A stretch of 64,000 nt of DNA from CAYRWR01 sp964537555 (GTDB taxonomy: Bacteria; Spirochaetota; Brevinematia; Brevinematales; CAYRWR01). The translations under genes and the position numbers were made by a program. A model generated the notes under the pieces. That model did no database searches and was not told where the DNA came from. It saw nothing but the letters and a program-made list of their open reading frames with translations. The stretch lies in assembly GCA_964537555.1 (NCBI GenBank), contig CAZIAD010000006.1:1-64000 (forward strand), read 5' to 3'. Positions 43,695 through 52,665 of this stretch are shown one piece after another. Position 1 is the first letter of the stretch. Each line of letters begins with the position of its first letter.

Positions 43695-44891
43695 CTATGA
43701 AGACTGCCCCATGATCTTAGAGATGTCGAATATAGGCAGGAACAATCCTACTACGATCACACCGATGATCACACCGATAAACATGATCATAATAGGAGTG
43801 ATGATAGAGGTGATCTTTTCAATGGCATTATCGACTTCTTTCTCATAAAAGTCGGCAATAGATCCCATCAGCTCAGCCAGCCGGCCGGATTCCTCACCCA
43901 TGGCTGCCATCTGGAGCATAATACCTGGTATATAGGGATTGGCCTTGAGGGCATCGGTAAAGTTTTTACCCTGGGTCAGGTCATGGCTGGCATTTCTCAG
44001 AGTCTCGTCAAATATTGAATTATTTACAATACCCCGGAGCAGGTCCAGGGATTCCACCAGGGTGATGCCGTTGGCCAGCAGTACCGACAGAGTACGGCTG
44101 AAGCGGGCCAGGATGTCTTTTTTTATGAGTTCCCCCACTACCGGGATCATAAACAGGACATTTTCATATATAGTCTTTCCCCGGGGAGTTTTGATATAGC
44201 GATTGATCCCGAAGGCCAGCGCTCCGATGATGCCGCCCAGCAGGAGGATATGGTTTTTGATCCAGGTGGTCACCTCTATCATACCTTTGGTAAACCCCGG
44301 CAGATTTCCTCCCATGGCAGAGTAGCTTTCCTGAAATCGGGGTATCAGCACCATGACAAAAAATATAAGAATGATCACCGCAAAACCCATAATGAGGCCG
44401 GGATAGAGCATGGCAGATGAGATCTTTTTATTCATATCATAGCGTTTCATCTGGTATTTTAATACTTCGGTAAGGGCCTGCCCCAGTTTCCCGGAGCGTT
44501 CTCCGGCTTTGACCATATTGACATACATCTCTGAAAAGATATTCTGATACATAGCCAGGGCATCAGACAGGTTTTTCCCCACTTTGAGCTGGTGCAGGAT
44601 GGACATGATGACCATACGCAGGTCGCTTTGTGCGGGGAGCTCCTCCATAGTGATCTCCAGGGATTTGGTCAGGGGGATAGAAGCATTGATGCCGGTAGCC
44701 AGCAGTCGGGTGAAAATAATCAGCTCTTCCGGTTTAACCGCTGATTTAGCCACATTTTTCACGATCTTGATCTGGCTGACGATCAGGTCCTGGTGATAGA
44801 GCTGGAGATTGGCTTCTTCTTTATTGTCTGCTTCTACCGTGCCGAATATTTTTTCTCCGGCAGTATTGTATGCTTCATAACTGAATATCAC
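43695..44891 (-). CDS. pilC: Type IV pilus inner-membrane platform protein
   Basis: 398-residue PilC/GspF-family protein that forms the inner-membrane platform turned by the PilB motor. It has two GspF domains, one ending before SSAMLYPGLIMGFAVIILIFFVMVLIPRF and a second before the C-terminal segment MIMFIGVIIGVIVVGLFLPIF. MVKAGERSGKLGQALTEV and MAAMGEESGRLAELMGSI are the paired family motifs. The start is GTG at 44891, one base after the pilB stop, with the AGGAGA site inside pilB. It is convergent with the EAL gene, 4 bases away. Confidence 0.93.
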   Translation of the reverse strand: MIFSYEAYNTAGEKIFGTVEADNKEEANLQLYHQDLIVSQIKIVKNVAKSAVKPEELIIFTRLLATGINASIPLTKSLEITMEELPAQSDLRMVIMSILHQLKVGKNLSDALAMYQNIFSEMYVNMVKAGERSGKLGQALTEVLKYQMKRYDMNKKISSAMLYPGLIMGFAVIILIFFVMVLIPRFQESYSAMGGNLPGFTKGMIEVTTWIKNHILLLGGIIGALAFGINRYIKTPRGKTIYENVLFMIPVVGELIKKDILARFSRTLSVLLANGITLVESLDLLRGIVNNSIFDETLRNASHDLTQGKNFTDALKANPYIPGIMLQMAAMGEESGRLAELMGSIADFYEKEVDNAIEKITSIITPIMIMFIGVIIGVIVVGLFLPIFDISKIMGQSS

Positions 44892-44892
44892 G

Positions 44893-46557
44893 CTAGTCTC
44901 CTAATGCCACGATCTTTTCTATCTCTTCCAGAGTGGTCACCCCTCGTTTCACCAGGTCGATGCCGGAGTCCCGCAGAGTGAACATCCCTTCTTTCTGGGC
45001 CAGGTCTTTGATCTCAAAAGAGGATTCTCCTTTGAGCAGGGCTTTTTTTACATTATCAGATATCTTCAGGATCTCAAAAATAGGAGTACGGCCCTGATAT
45101 CCGGTCTTGCCGCAGGATTTGCAGCCTTTTCCGTGGTGGACGGTATCACCAGCCTTAAAGGAGTCTTTGATGTCCATGGAGATAATATCTTCTTTGCTGA
45201 GTTTGATCTCTTCTTTGCACTTGGGGCATATTTTCCGGACCAGTCGCTGGGCCAGTATAATATTTACCGTAGAGGTCAGCAGATAGGGAGGTATTCCCAT
45301 ATCTACAAAACGGGTCAGAGAGGAGGCAGCGTCATTGGTGTGAACGGTGGACAGTACCAGGTGCCCGGTAAGGGCCGCTCTGACGGCGATGTCTGCTGTC
45401 TCCCGGTCCCGGATCTCTCCTACCATGATGATGTCAGGGTCATGGCGCAGGAAGGAGCGCAGACCATGGGCAAAACTCAGACCGATCTCTGAGTGGACCT
45501 GAGTCTGTGAAATGCCGTCTATCTGGTATTCCACAGGGTCTTCTACAGTAAGGATCTTCTTCTCAAACTGGAGAAGGTACTGTAGTACAGCATACAGGGT
45601 AGTAGTCTTACCGCTACCGGTAGGCCCAGTGACCAGTATCATGCCATAGGGCTTTCGAGCTTCTTTTTTGATCTCATTCTGTCTCTTATTATCCAGGCCC
45701 ACATCATCCAGGGTGAGGGCGGTCTTTCCTTTGTCCAGGATACGCAGTACGGCATTCTCTCCATGTACAGTGGGTATTATGGAGACACGGATGTCTACCT
45801 TGCGGTCTTCAAACATGATCATGATACGCCCGTCCTGGGGCAGACGTTTCTCGGAAATATCCAGCTCGGACAATATCTTGAGACGGGAAATGATGGCCGG
45901 ATACATGGCAAAGTCCATCTCTTCTATCTTATGGAGAACCCCATCGATACGAAATCGCAGAAAACAGGATTTTTCATATTGTTCAAAGTGTATATCTGAG
46001 ACCTGGCGGTTGATGGCAGAGTTAATGGTCTCTTCTACGAAACGGACCACCGGTGAATCATTCTCATTGATCTTTTTTTCTTCTTTGATGACTGCTTTTT
46101 TATCTTTGGGGTCAGGTTTGGCGGCGGGCTGATTGCCAGTGAAGTTCGCCAGAAATTCCTGGATGGCACTTTCCGTAGCGTATTCTACCTCTACCACCCG
46201 GCCTGACATGAAAGATATCTCATTGATCATAGCGGTATTGGTAGGCTCGGACATATAGACCTTGACGGTTTTGGCGTCTATATGTACGGGTGCGATGCCT
46301 TTGGTGCGGCAGTAGCGCAGTGGTAATATATGCAGTATTTCTTTATCGGGAAGCTCAGAGATGCTGGTCAGGAACTTGATACCCAGCTGTTTCTGGAGGA
46401 AGTCATATAGGACTACTTCATCCAGATGGCCCTGCTCCTGCAGGATACGTCCCAGTTTTTTTCCGCTCTTAGCCTGCAAAAGAATAGCATTGTCGATCAC
46501 GACTTTATCGACCACACCGTTTTCTACTAATAGTTCACCCAGCGTCTTATTAAACAT
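44893..46557 (-). CDS. pilB: Type IV pilus assembly ATPase
   Basis: 554-residue GspE/PilB motor ATPase that drives pilus extension. Residues 1-60 are a GspE-N/MshEN-type domain like the separate 61-residue protein at 34654. The ATPase core shows GPTGSGKTTTLYA (near residue 310), VEDPVEYQIDGISQTQV, Walker B with GEIRD, HTNDAASSLTR, and the zinc tetracysteine CPKC...CKSCGKTGYQGR. No pilT, pilin, pilQ or prepilin peptidase gene is in the window. Confidence 0.94.
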   Translation of the reverse strand: MFNKTLGELLVENGVVDKVVIDNAILLQAKSGKKLGRILQEQGHLDEVVLYDFLQKQLGIKFLTSISELPDKEILHILPLRYCRTKGIAPVHIDAKTVKVYMSEPTNTAMINEISFMSGRVVEVEYATESAIQEFLANFTGNQPAAKPDPKDKKAVIKEEKKINENDSPVVRFVEETINSAINRQVSDIHFEQYEKSCFLRFRIDGVLHKIEEMDFAMYPAIISRLKILSELDISEKRLPQDGRIMIMFEDRKVDIRVSIIPTVHGENAVLRILDKGKTALTLDDVGLDNKRQNEIKKEARKPYGMILVTGPTGSGKTTTLYAVLQYLLQFEKKILTVEDPVEYQIDGISQTQVHSEIGLSFAHGLRSFLRHDPDIIMVGEIRDRETADIAVRAALTGHLVLSTVHTNDAASSLTRFVDMGIPPYLLTSTVNIILAQRLVRKICPKCKEEIKLSKEDIISMDIKDSFKAGDTVHHGKGCKSCGKTGYQGRTPIFEILKISDNVKKALLKGESSFEIKDLAQKEGMFTLRDSGIDLVKRGVTTLEEIEKIVALGD

Positions 46558-46627
46558 GGTCTGTCCTTCTAAACATGATACTTAAGTGTATAATGCAAAT
46601 GAAAAAAAAACAATAAAAAATTTGTTG

Positions 46628-47938
46628 CTAGATGACGGTATTATCTGTCAGGATACTGTTTTTGGGAATCACGATCAGGTCACCGGAAATGGAATAGTTA
46701 TCATAATGGCCGTCTTCTTTTTCATCCAGATTTTCGATCCGGACATTATTTCCGATACGGCAGTTTTTATCTATAATGGCATTGCGTATGATGCAATTGG
46801 AACCTATTCCCAGAGGGGGAGTAGTCTCATTGACGATATGTGTCTCCTCTTCCAGGGTCTCGTAATAGTCGTTTCCCATGATGATAGAGTTTTCTATGAG
46901 GGTACCGGAACGGACTACGGATCTGACACCGATCACACTTTGGTATATGCGGGACTTGTTCAGTATACTGCCATCAGAGATAATGGAGCGGTCGATCTCG
47001 GTCTGCTGTATTTTAGAAGGAGCCAGGAAACGGGGATGGGAGAAAAAGTGAAACTTTTTGTTGTATACATTGAGGCCGGGCAGATCCTGGGTCAGAGCCA
47101 GGTTGGCACTGTGAAAAGACTTCAAAGTACCGATATCCTCCCAGTAGCCTTCATGGACCGAGGCAAATACCCGGTTTTCATGGATGATATGGGGGATTAT
47201 TTCTTTACCGAAATCTTTCATATGGGGGTGTTTTTCCAGGATCTCAAATAGGACTTCACGGTTAAACAGGTACATATTCATGGAGGCATAAATACGATGA
47301 GGCTGGCCTTCCCGGGTTTCTCCGACATTCCAGGAGTCTTTGATAGTCTCGGGTACCGGTTTTTCCAGGAAGTCTGTGATAGAATCATCCTCCTGTATCT
47401 CCACGATCCCGAATCTGCGGGCATGTTTACGTTCTATGGGTAGTACTCCCAGAGTGACTTCCGCGTTTTTTTCCAGGTGCTTTATATACAGCTCCTGAAA
47501 GTCCATCTGATAGAGCTGGTCTCCTCCCAGTATGAGGATGTGGCTCACATTATGGTCTGATTCCAGGTGCCGCCATCCATCCCGCACCGCCTGGGCTGTT
47601 CCGTGGGAAAATCCGGACAGAGTGTTGTGGGGGGTCTCCTCTGCAGCCAGTATCTCCACAAAGCCGTCGTGAAAGATATCAAACTTATAGGTCTGGGCAA
47701 TATGCCGATTGAGTGAGGCAGAGTTATACTGGGTCAGGACAAAGATCTTATTGATTCCGGAGTGTATGCAGTTGGAGATAGGGATGTCGATGATGCGATA
47801 ATTTCCGGCAAAGGGTACGGCCGGTTTGGAGCGGCTGCGGGTAAGAGGGTAGAGCCGCTTCCCTTTTCCTCCTCCCAGGATGAGGGCAATAGTCTGGTTA
47901 ATGGCTTCTTTAGCGTGTATGCCCGGATTCTCACCCAT
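46628..47938 (-). CDS. glgC: Glucose-1-phosphate adenylyltransferase
   Basis: Makes ADP-glucose for glycogen. The 436-residue protein has the family length. The pyrophosphorylase signature GGGKGKRLYPLT is followed by KPAVPFAGNYRIIDIPISNC, the GTAQAVRDG substrate loop, ILGGDQLYQMDF and FLEKPVPE, with a C-terminal left-handed helix (IIDKNCRIGNNVRI). A GAAGGAGC site precedes the ATG and a TTGACA-N16-TAAAAT promoter lies upstream. No glgA or glgB is in the window. Confidence 0.95.
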   Translation of the reverse strand: MGENPGIHAKEAINQTIALILGGGKGKRLYPLTRSRSKPAVPFAGNYRIIDIPISNCIHSGINKIFVLTQYNSASLNRHIAQTYKFDIFHDGFVEILAAEETPHNTLSGFSHGTAQAVRDGWRHLESDHNVSHILILGGDQLYQMDFQELYIKHLEKNAEVTLGVLPIERKHARRFGIVEIQEDDSITDFLEKPVPETIKDSWNVGETREGQPHRIYASMNMYLFNREVLFEILEKHPHMKDFGKEIIPHIIHENRVFASVHEGYWEDIGTLKSFHSANLALTQDLPGLNVYNKKFHFFSHPRFLAPSKIQQTEIDRSIISDGSILNKSRIYQSVIGVRSVVRSGTLIENSIIMGNDYYETLEEETHIVNETTPPLGIGSNCIIRNAIIDKNCRIGNNVRIENLDEKEDGHYDNYSISGDLIVIPKNSILTDNTVI

Positions 47939-47957
47939 TTAATGCTCCTTCACCTAT

Positions 47958-47985
47958 ATTTTATCATAGTTATGAGCATTGTCAA
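47958..47985 (-). promoter_or_regulatory. Sigma-70-like promoter of glgC
   Basis: On the - strand TTGACA (47980-47985) and TAAAAT (47958-47963) are 16 bases apart. Confidence 0.6.
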
Positions 47986-48048
47986 TGATTCGAGTTGCAC
48001 AATAATTAGGCAGTATTTCAGAGTTCGGTAAGGACTAATGATTAATTA

Positions 48049-48076
48049 TTGACATTCCATCAAAATAGTCTATAAT
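48049..48076 (+). promoter_or_regulatory. Sigma-70-like promoter of the IIA/antiporter operon
   Basis: Perfect TTGACA (48049-48054) and TATAAT (48071-48076), 16 bases apart. The leader before the ATG at 48168 is about 85 bases. It contains no riboswitch that I recognise. Confidence 0.75.
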
Positions 48077-48167
48077 TTTATCTAAAAAATTGTAAGTGTT
48101 CTAGTTCAATGCCAGTCAAAGGTATCTTCACTGGTATCGTCTTATAAGATCTTATTAAGGAAGCAGT

Positions 48168-49067
48168 ATGAAATTAGCCAGTCTCTTAAATTCAAACCTG
48201 ATCTTTCTGGATGCAAAGGTAGGTACAAAACAGGATGCCATACGGACTATGGTAAACGCGGTACATCGTGAGTTTTCATTTGAACTGGAAAAAGACGATA
48301 TATTTGACCAGGTCATGGAACGGGAAAAGCAGGGAGTGACTACTCTCAAAAACGGGATATCCATTCCCCATATCAGGATGAAGATGTTTAACGACTTTAT
48401 CCTGAGCTTCTTGATCCCGTCGGTTCCTATAGAAGAAAACGGTATTAAGATAAGGATGATAGTCCTGATCATTGCCTCACATTCATCTCCTCACCTGCAT
48501 CTCAATACCCTGTCTGCTATGGCTCAGCTGGGGGATAACAAGGAGCTCTATGAGGCGCTTCTACACGCCCAGAACACTCATGATTTTATCCAGATCTTTG
48601 ATAAATCAGACTTCCGGGTCAAGAAAGAGCTGCTGGTGCAGGACATTATGTCTCAGGTGGCAGAGACAGTGAATGACAGTGCTACTATCAAAGAGGTGGT
48701 CAATATTTTTCATGAAAAGAATACTTCATATATAACCGTAGTAGATGCTCACAATAAGATCGTGGGTGAGATATCTATTCTGGATATCATTGGTAAAGGG
48801 ATACCTGATTATGCCCTGCAGCTGGATAATATCAGCTTTTTAAGCACCATGGGAGCCTTTGAAGACCTGCTTAAAAATGAAGATAAGATTTCAGTCAAAG
48901 AGATCATGCGTCTTGTGACGGATACTCTCTCCCCTGAACTCACTTTTCTGGAGGCGGCCTACCTGATCGTAAAGTCCAAAAAAAGGCATATTCCAGTAGT
49001 ACAGGATGGAGAAGTCAAAGGACTGGTCAGCTTTATGGATATCCTGAACAAGGTATTGAGGGGATAA
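48168..49067 (+). CDS. PTS IIA (fructose/nitrogen type) fused to a CBS pair
   Basis: 299-residue cytoplasmic protein. Residues 1-145 are a PTS_EIIA_2 domain with the phospho-histidine at about residue 68 in NGISIPHIR, preceded by EREKQGVTTL. Residues 150-298 are two CBS motifs (QDIMSQVAETVNDSATIKEV...; KEIMRLVTDTLSPELTFLEA...RHIPVVQDGEVKGLVSFMDI), which usually bind adenine nucleotides. No PTS sugar channel (IIC), IIB, HPr or EI is nearby. It probably senses phosphorylation and adenylate state to control the two transporters encoded next, which start 2 bases after its stop. That role is inference. Confidence 0.88.
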   Translation: MKLASLLNSNLIFLDAKVGTKQDAIRTMVNAVHREFSFELEKDDIFDQVMEREKQGVTTLKNGISIPHIRMKMFNDFILSFLIPSVPIEENGIKIRMIVLIIASHSSPHLHLNTLSAMAQLGDNKELYEALLHAQNTHDFIQIFDKSDFRVKKELLVQDIMSQVAETVNDSATIKEVVNIFHEKNTSYITVVDAHNKIVGEISILDIIGKGIPDYALQLDNISFLSTMGAFEDLLKNEDKISVKEIMRLVTDTLSPELTFLEAAYLIVKSKKRHIPVVQDGEVKGLVSFMDILNKVLRG

Positions 49068-49068
49068 C

Positions 49069-50352
49069 ATGGAATTTCATATCTTACTGGCTATTATCAT
49101 CTTTATTGCGGTATATGCTCTTATTACCTTTGAGCTGATCAATAAGACTTTAGCCGCTCTGATCGGGGCTTCTATATTTTTACTGTTTTCCTTCCTGCAT
49201 CAGGAAGACGCATTCAAGATGATTGACTGGAATGTGGTATTTCTGCTTATCAGTATGATGATCATTGTAGGCATTACCAAGGATACCGGACTGTTCCAGT
49301 TTGTAGCGATCAAGCTGGCCAAGTTCTCCAAAGGGAACGGGTTTATCATCCTGATACTGCTGTCTGTAGTCACAGCTGTCTTTTCCGCCTTTCTGGACAA
49401 TGTTACCACGGTACTGATACTGACCCCCATCACCATCCTGATCGCCGTGGAGTTAGGTTTAAATCCTACTCCCTTTATCATCTCAGAAGCCCTGGCCTCC
49501 AATATAGGGGGAACAGCCACCCTTATTGGGGATCCACCCAACATCATGATCGGGAGTGCCGCCAATATCAGCTTTTCTGATTTTCTTCTGAATCTGGGCC
49601 CGTTGATTCTCATTCTGATAATCGTCTTTGTGGGACTGGCCTATCTGTTCTGGGGGCGAAAGATGCATGTAACCAATGAAAGAAAAGCCCGTATCATGGA
49701 CTTTGATGAATATAAATCACTGAAAAATAAACCTCTGCTTATCAAGTCCCTCAGTGTCCTGGCCCTGGTAATCGTGGGATTTGTCCTGCACGGAGTAGTC
49801 AATATAGAAGCAGCTACCGTGGCCCTGATCGGAGCGACTATTCTGATGACTATTTCAGGGAAAAAAGAAGTAGAAAAAATGTTCCATGAAGTAGAGTGGA
49901 CTACAATTTTCTTCTTTATAGGACTGTTTATTATGGTAGGCACTCTGGATGAACTGGGCGTGATCAGTATGATGTCTCACGGACTTCTGAGCCTCACTAA
50001 AGGGGATATCAATAAGACCTCTATTGTCCTGCTGTGGGGATCCGGATTCCTGTCTGCCCTGGTAGACAATATCCCTTATGTAGCTACTATGATACCGCTT
50101 ATCAAAGGTATGGACGGGCATATGGTGGGAACTCAATCCATCACGGTCCTGTGGTGGGTGCTGTCACTGGGAGCCTGTCTGGGTGGTAATGGTTCACTGA
50201 TTGGCGCATCTGCCAATGTAGTGGCCGCCGGGATCTCAGAGAAAAATGGTTACAAAATATCCTTTATGGAATTCACAAAATATGGTATTATAGTGACAGT
50301 AGTCAACCTGGGCATCAGTACCCTCTATATATGGTTGAAATTTCTGAAATAG
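49069..50352 (+). CDS. ArsB/NhaD-type ion transporter (IT superfamily)
   Basis: 427-residue inner-membrane protein with about eleven to twelve segments. Twin signature hairpins SNIGGTATLIGDPPNIMIGS (near residue 143) and CLGGNGSLIGASANVVAAG (near residue 370), plus DNVTTVLILTP and DNIPYVATMIP, place it in the ArsB/NhaD/SLC13 group. Members exchange Na+ or arsenite, or carry dicarboxylates; with an antiporter next to it, Na+/H+ exchange is the likeliest. It starts 2 bases after the IIA-CBS gene, showing tight coupling. Confidence 0.87.
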   Translation: MEFHILLAIIIFIAVYALITFELINKTLAALIGASIFLLFSFLHQEDAFKMIDWNVVFLLISMMIIVGITKDTGLFQFVAIKLAKFSKGNGFIILILLSVVTAVFSAFLDNVTTVLILTPITILIAVELGLNPTPFIISEALASNIGGTATLIGDPPNIMIGSAANISFSDFLLNLGPLILILIIVFVGLAYLFWGRKMHVTNERKARIMDFDEYKSLKNKPLLIKSLSVLALVIVGFVLHGVVNIEAATVALIGATILMTISGKKEVEKMFHEVEWTTIFFFIGLFIMVGTLDELGVISMMSHGLLSLTKGDINKTSIVLLWGSGFLSALVDNIPYVATMIPLIKGMDGHMVGTQSITVLWWVLSLGACLGGNGSLIGASANVVAAGISEKNGYKISFMEFTKYGIIVTVVNLGISTLYIWLKFLK

Positions 50353-50387
50353 GGTAATAATATTTAAAGAATCGGGAGATTGTTCTC

Positions 50388-51566
50388 ATGGAAGGAAATG
50401 CTTTACTATTTTTAGCTATTTTTATCTTTTTCTCAAAGATAATCTCAGATCTTTTATCAAAGATCAATTTCCCTCCAGTTCTGGGGATGATACTGATCGG
50501 CCTGATAGTAGGGCCTACCGGATTCCGTCTCCTCACTGATACCGGAGATATCCATAAGCTCCATTTTTTTGCTGACATCGGGGTCATCATACTCATGTTC
50601 ATGGCAGGCATGGAGACTAACATCAATGATATGAAAAAGATCGGCAAGAATGCCCTTATCATTGCTCTGGCCGGAATCATTCTGCCCTTTATCGGGGGTT
50701 ATCTTATTACCTTCTACTTTTACCATGATACAATGATGGCTATCATGATGGGGCTGGTACTCACTGCTACCTCAGTATCAGTCAGTGTCATGGCCCTTAT
50801 GGATATGAAAAAGTTCAACACCGTGGAAGGGAATACCATTTTAGGAGCGGCTATTCTGGATGATATCATTGGGATTATCATCCTGACGGTAGTGCTGGCT
50901 CTGACCGGCAGGAGTGAACATGGGGTAGCCCAGTCCATTGGCATGATGGCTCTCTACCTGGGAGGTGCTACACTGATTGGATTCTTTATCTTCCCCCTTC
51001 TTCTGAACTGGGTGGACAAGATCAAGAGTGAGGTACCGGTACTGACTACTGCCCTGGCTATGCTGTTTATCTTTGCCTGGGCTGCTGAACAGGCTGAAGT
51101 AGCTGGTATTACCGGAGCCTATCTGGCCGGACTGTCCATAGGCCAGACTAAGTTTAAACACCGTATCGAAGAAGGAGTGACCACCATAGGGCAGGCTTTA
51201 TTTGTCAGTCTTTTCTTTGTGTTTATCGGATTTGACACCGACCTTAGGGGAGGGAATATAAACTGGCTGTTTACCCTGCTCTTTATGGCGGTATCCATCG
51301 TAACCAAGCTGCTGGGTGCGGGAGTAGCAGCCAAAGGGCTGGGATTTGACTGGAGGCGATCCATGGTCATAGGATCAGGGATGATACCCCGGGGAGAAGT
51401 AGGCCTGGTGGTAGCCAGTCTGGTTACCCTGGAAAAGGGGGGCTACCTGGCCCCCGAGCAGTTTTCGGCTGTGGTATTCATGGTGATCGCTACTGCCTTT
51501 GTCACTCCATTCCTCTTAAAGATGTTTTTTAAAGACCCGAAAATAAAAAGTCCCGTGGCACAGTAA
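50388..51566 (+). CDS. Monovalent cation:proton antiporter-2 (CPA2) family protein
   Basis: 392-residue inner-membrane antiporter of about twelve to thirteen segments. Seen are LLSKINFPPVLGMILIGLIVGPTGF, the unwound-helix region ATSVSVSVMALMDM, the ion-binding LGAAILDDIIGIIIL with two aspartates, and GSGMIPRGEVGLVVASL. It fits Kef/NhaS-like CPA2 exchangers without a C-terminal TrkA domain, so control may come from the separate IIA proteins. A GGGAG site lies before the ATG. Confidence 0.9.
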   Translation: MEGNALLFLAIFIFFSKIISDLLSKINFPPVLGMILIGLIVGPTGFRLLTDTGDIHKLHFFADIGVIILMFMAGMETNINDMKKIGKNALIIALAGIILPFIGGYLITFYFYHDTMMAIMMGLVLTATSVSVSVMALMDMKKFNTVEGNTILGAAILDDIIGIIILTVVLALTGRSEHGVAQSIGMMALYLGGATLIGFFIFPLLLNWVDKIKSEVPVLTTALAMLFIFAWAAEQAEVAGITGAYLAGLSIGQTKFKHRIEEGVTTIGQALFVSLFFVFIGFDTDLRGGNINWLFTLLFMAVSIVTKLLGAGVAAKGLGFDWRRSMVIGSGMIPRGEVGLVVASLVTLEKGGYLAPEQFSAVVFMVIATAFVTPFLLKMFFKDPKIKSPVAQ

Positions 51567-51577
51567 AGGAGATAAAA

Positions 51578-52399
51578 ATGTTAAAAAGATTTATTGAAGA
51601 AAATCTGGTATTTATTCATCCTCATACCCAGGATAAAAAGGCACTCCTGGATGCCATGACGGCAAAAGCAGTGGAACTGGGCTATATCGATCAGGAAAAT
51701 GAATTTGTCAAAGACATCCTGGACAGAGAAAAAAATGCAGTGATGGAGCTGGCTCCTCATATTGTATTGCCTCATACCCGGGGTAAATATATCAAGAAGT
51801 TATTTGTGATGCTGGCCATTGATAAAAAGGGAGTACCCTACCAGGGTGCCAAAAAAAATCAGGCTCATATCGTGATGCTCATCGGGGTACCCCAGGATAA
51901 CAATGAATACCTCAAGCTCCTGGCCTCCATATCTCGGCTCATGCTCAGAGAGGATTTTGTAAAGCTGCTTATGGATAGTGAGATCCCTGAGGATGTACTC
52001 TATGCTATCAAGAGATTTGAAGTACAGATAGAGCGCAGCGAGCAGAAAAATCAGAACAAATATCTGGTATTCCTCACTATACATAAACAGATAAACGAAG
52101 ATGTCCTCACTGCCATGCTGGCAGAAGTAGGGATAGGGCAGCCCATTCAGATGGAAGGGGAAAATATCGGTAATGCCGCCCGTTTTATGCCCTTTCTCAC
52201 TACTTTTGGTATAGGTACCGGGGCCAGTAAATACAGTAAATGTTACCTGGGCCTCACCGATGAAAAGGATGCCGCCGCCAAGATCTATACCCTGCTCAAA
52301 GGAGAAGATATCGACCTTAACGACAGCGGAGCCGGATTCATGGCTCAGATAGAGACTATGGAGTCCTACGGGGGATATGCCTCCGACATGGACTTTTAA
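51578..52399 (+). CDS. PTS IIA domain protein with a PII-like C-terminal region
   Basis: 273-residue protein. Residues 1-150 are a second PTS_EIIA_2 domain, with the histidine at about residue 66 in HIVLPHTRGK. Residues 155-273 are not CBS: KYLVFLTIHKQINEDVLTAMLAEVGIGQ, an exposed MEGENIGNAARFMPFL, then KCYLGLTDEKDAAAKIYTLL. The beta-alpha-beta spacing looks like a PII/ferredoxin-like module, which is a guess. It closes the operon, 11 bases after the antiporter. So two IIA proteins with different sensor tails flank two transporters. Confidence 0.8.
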   Translation: MLKRFIEENLVFIHPHTQDKKALLDAMTAKAVELGYIDQENEFVKDILDREKNAVMELAPHIVLPHTRGKYIKKLFVMLAIDKKGVPYQGAKKNQAHIVMLIGVPQDNNEYLKLLASISRLMLREDFVKLLMDSEIPEDVLYAIKRFEVQIERSEQKNQNKYLVFLTIHKQINEDVLTAMLAEVGIGQPIQMEGENIGNAARFMPFLTTFGIGTGASKYSKCYLGLTDEKDAAAKIYTLLKGEDIDLNDSGAGFMAQIETMESYGGYASDMDF

Positions 52400-52437
52400 G
52401 TACTACCCGCTGTCTCAGTCCTGGCCCCTCAGGACCG

Positions 52438-52461
52438 GGCTGCACCCTAGGGTATGCAGCC
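52438..52461 (+). other. Hairpin after the IIA/antiporter operon
   Basis: A 7-bp perfect stem GGCTGCA/TGCAGCC with a 10-base loop, in a 266-base gap that otherwise shows no gene. No T-run follows, so it is not a typical Rho-independent terminator. Confidence 0.35.
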
Positions 52462-52665
52462 GGCAGACCGTACTGATGAAGGGCTGCCTGTTGACGTTCC
52501 GGATTGGTATTTTGTTGACATTCAGGTCGTATCGCTTCCTGGCACATTGCCACAGAAGTCAAAAACTGGTAAAAAAAACTCCTTTCCGATAAGATGTAGT
52601 CCAGTGGCTCACTCCGGACCTGTATATTTATCCTGAGCGGCCCTGATTATTCTCCGGGAGTTATC

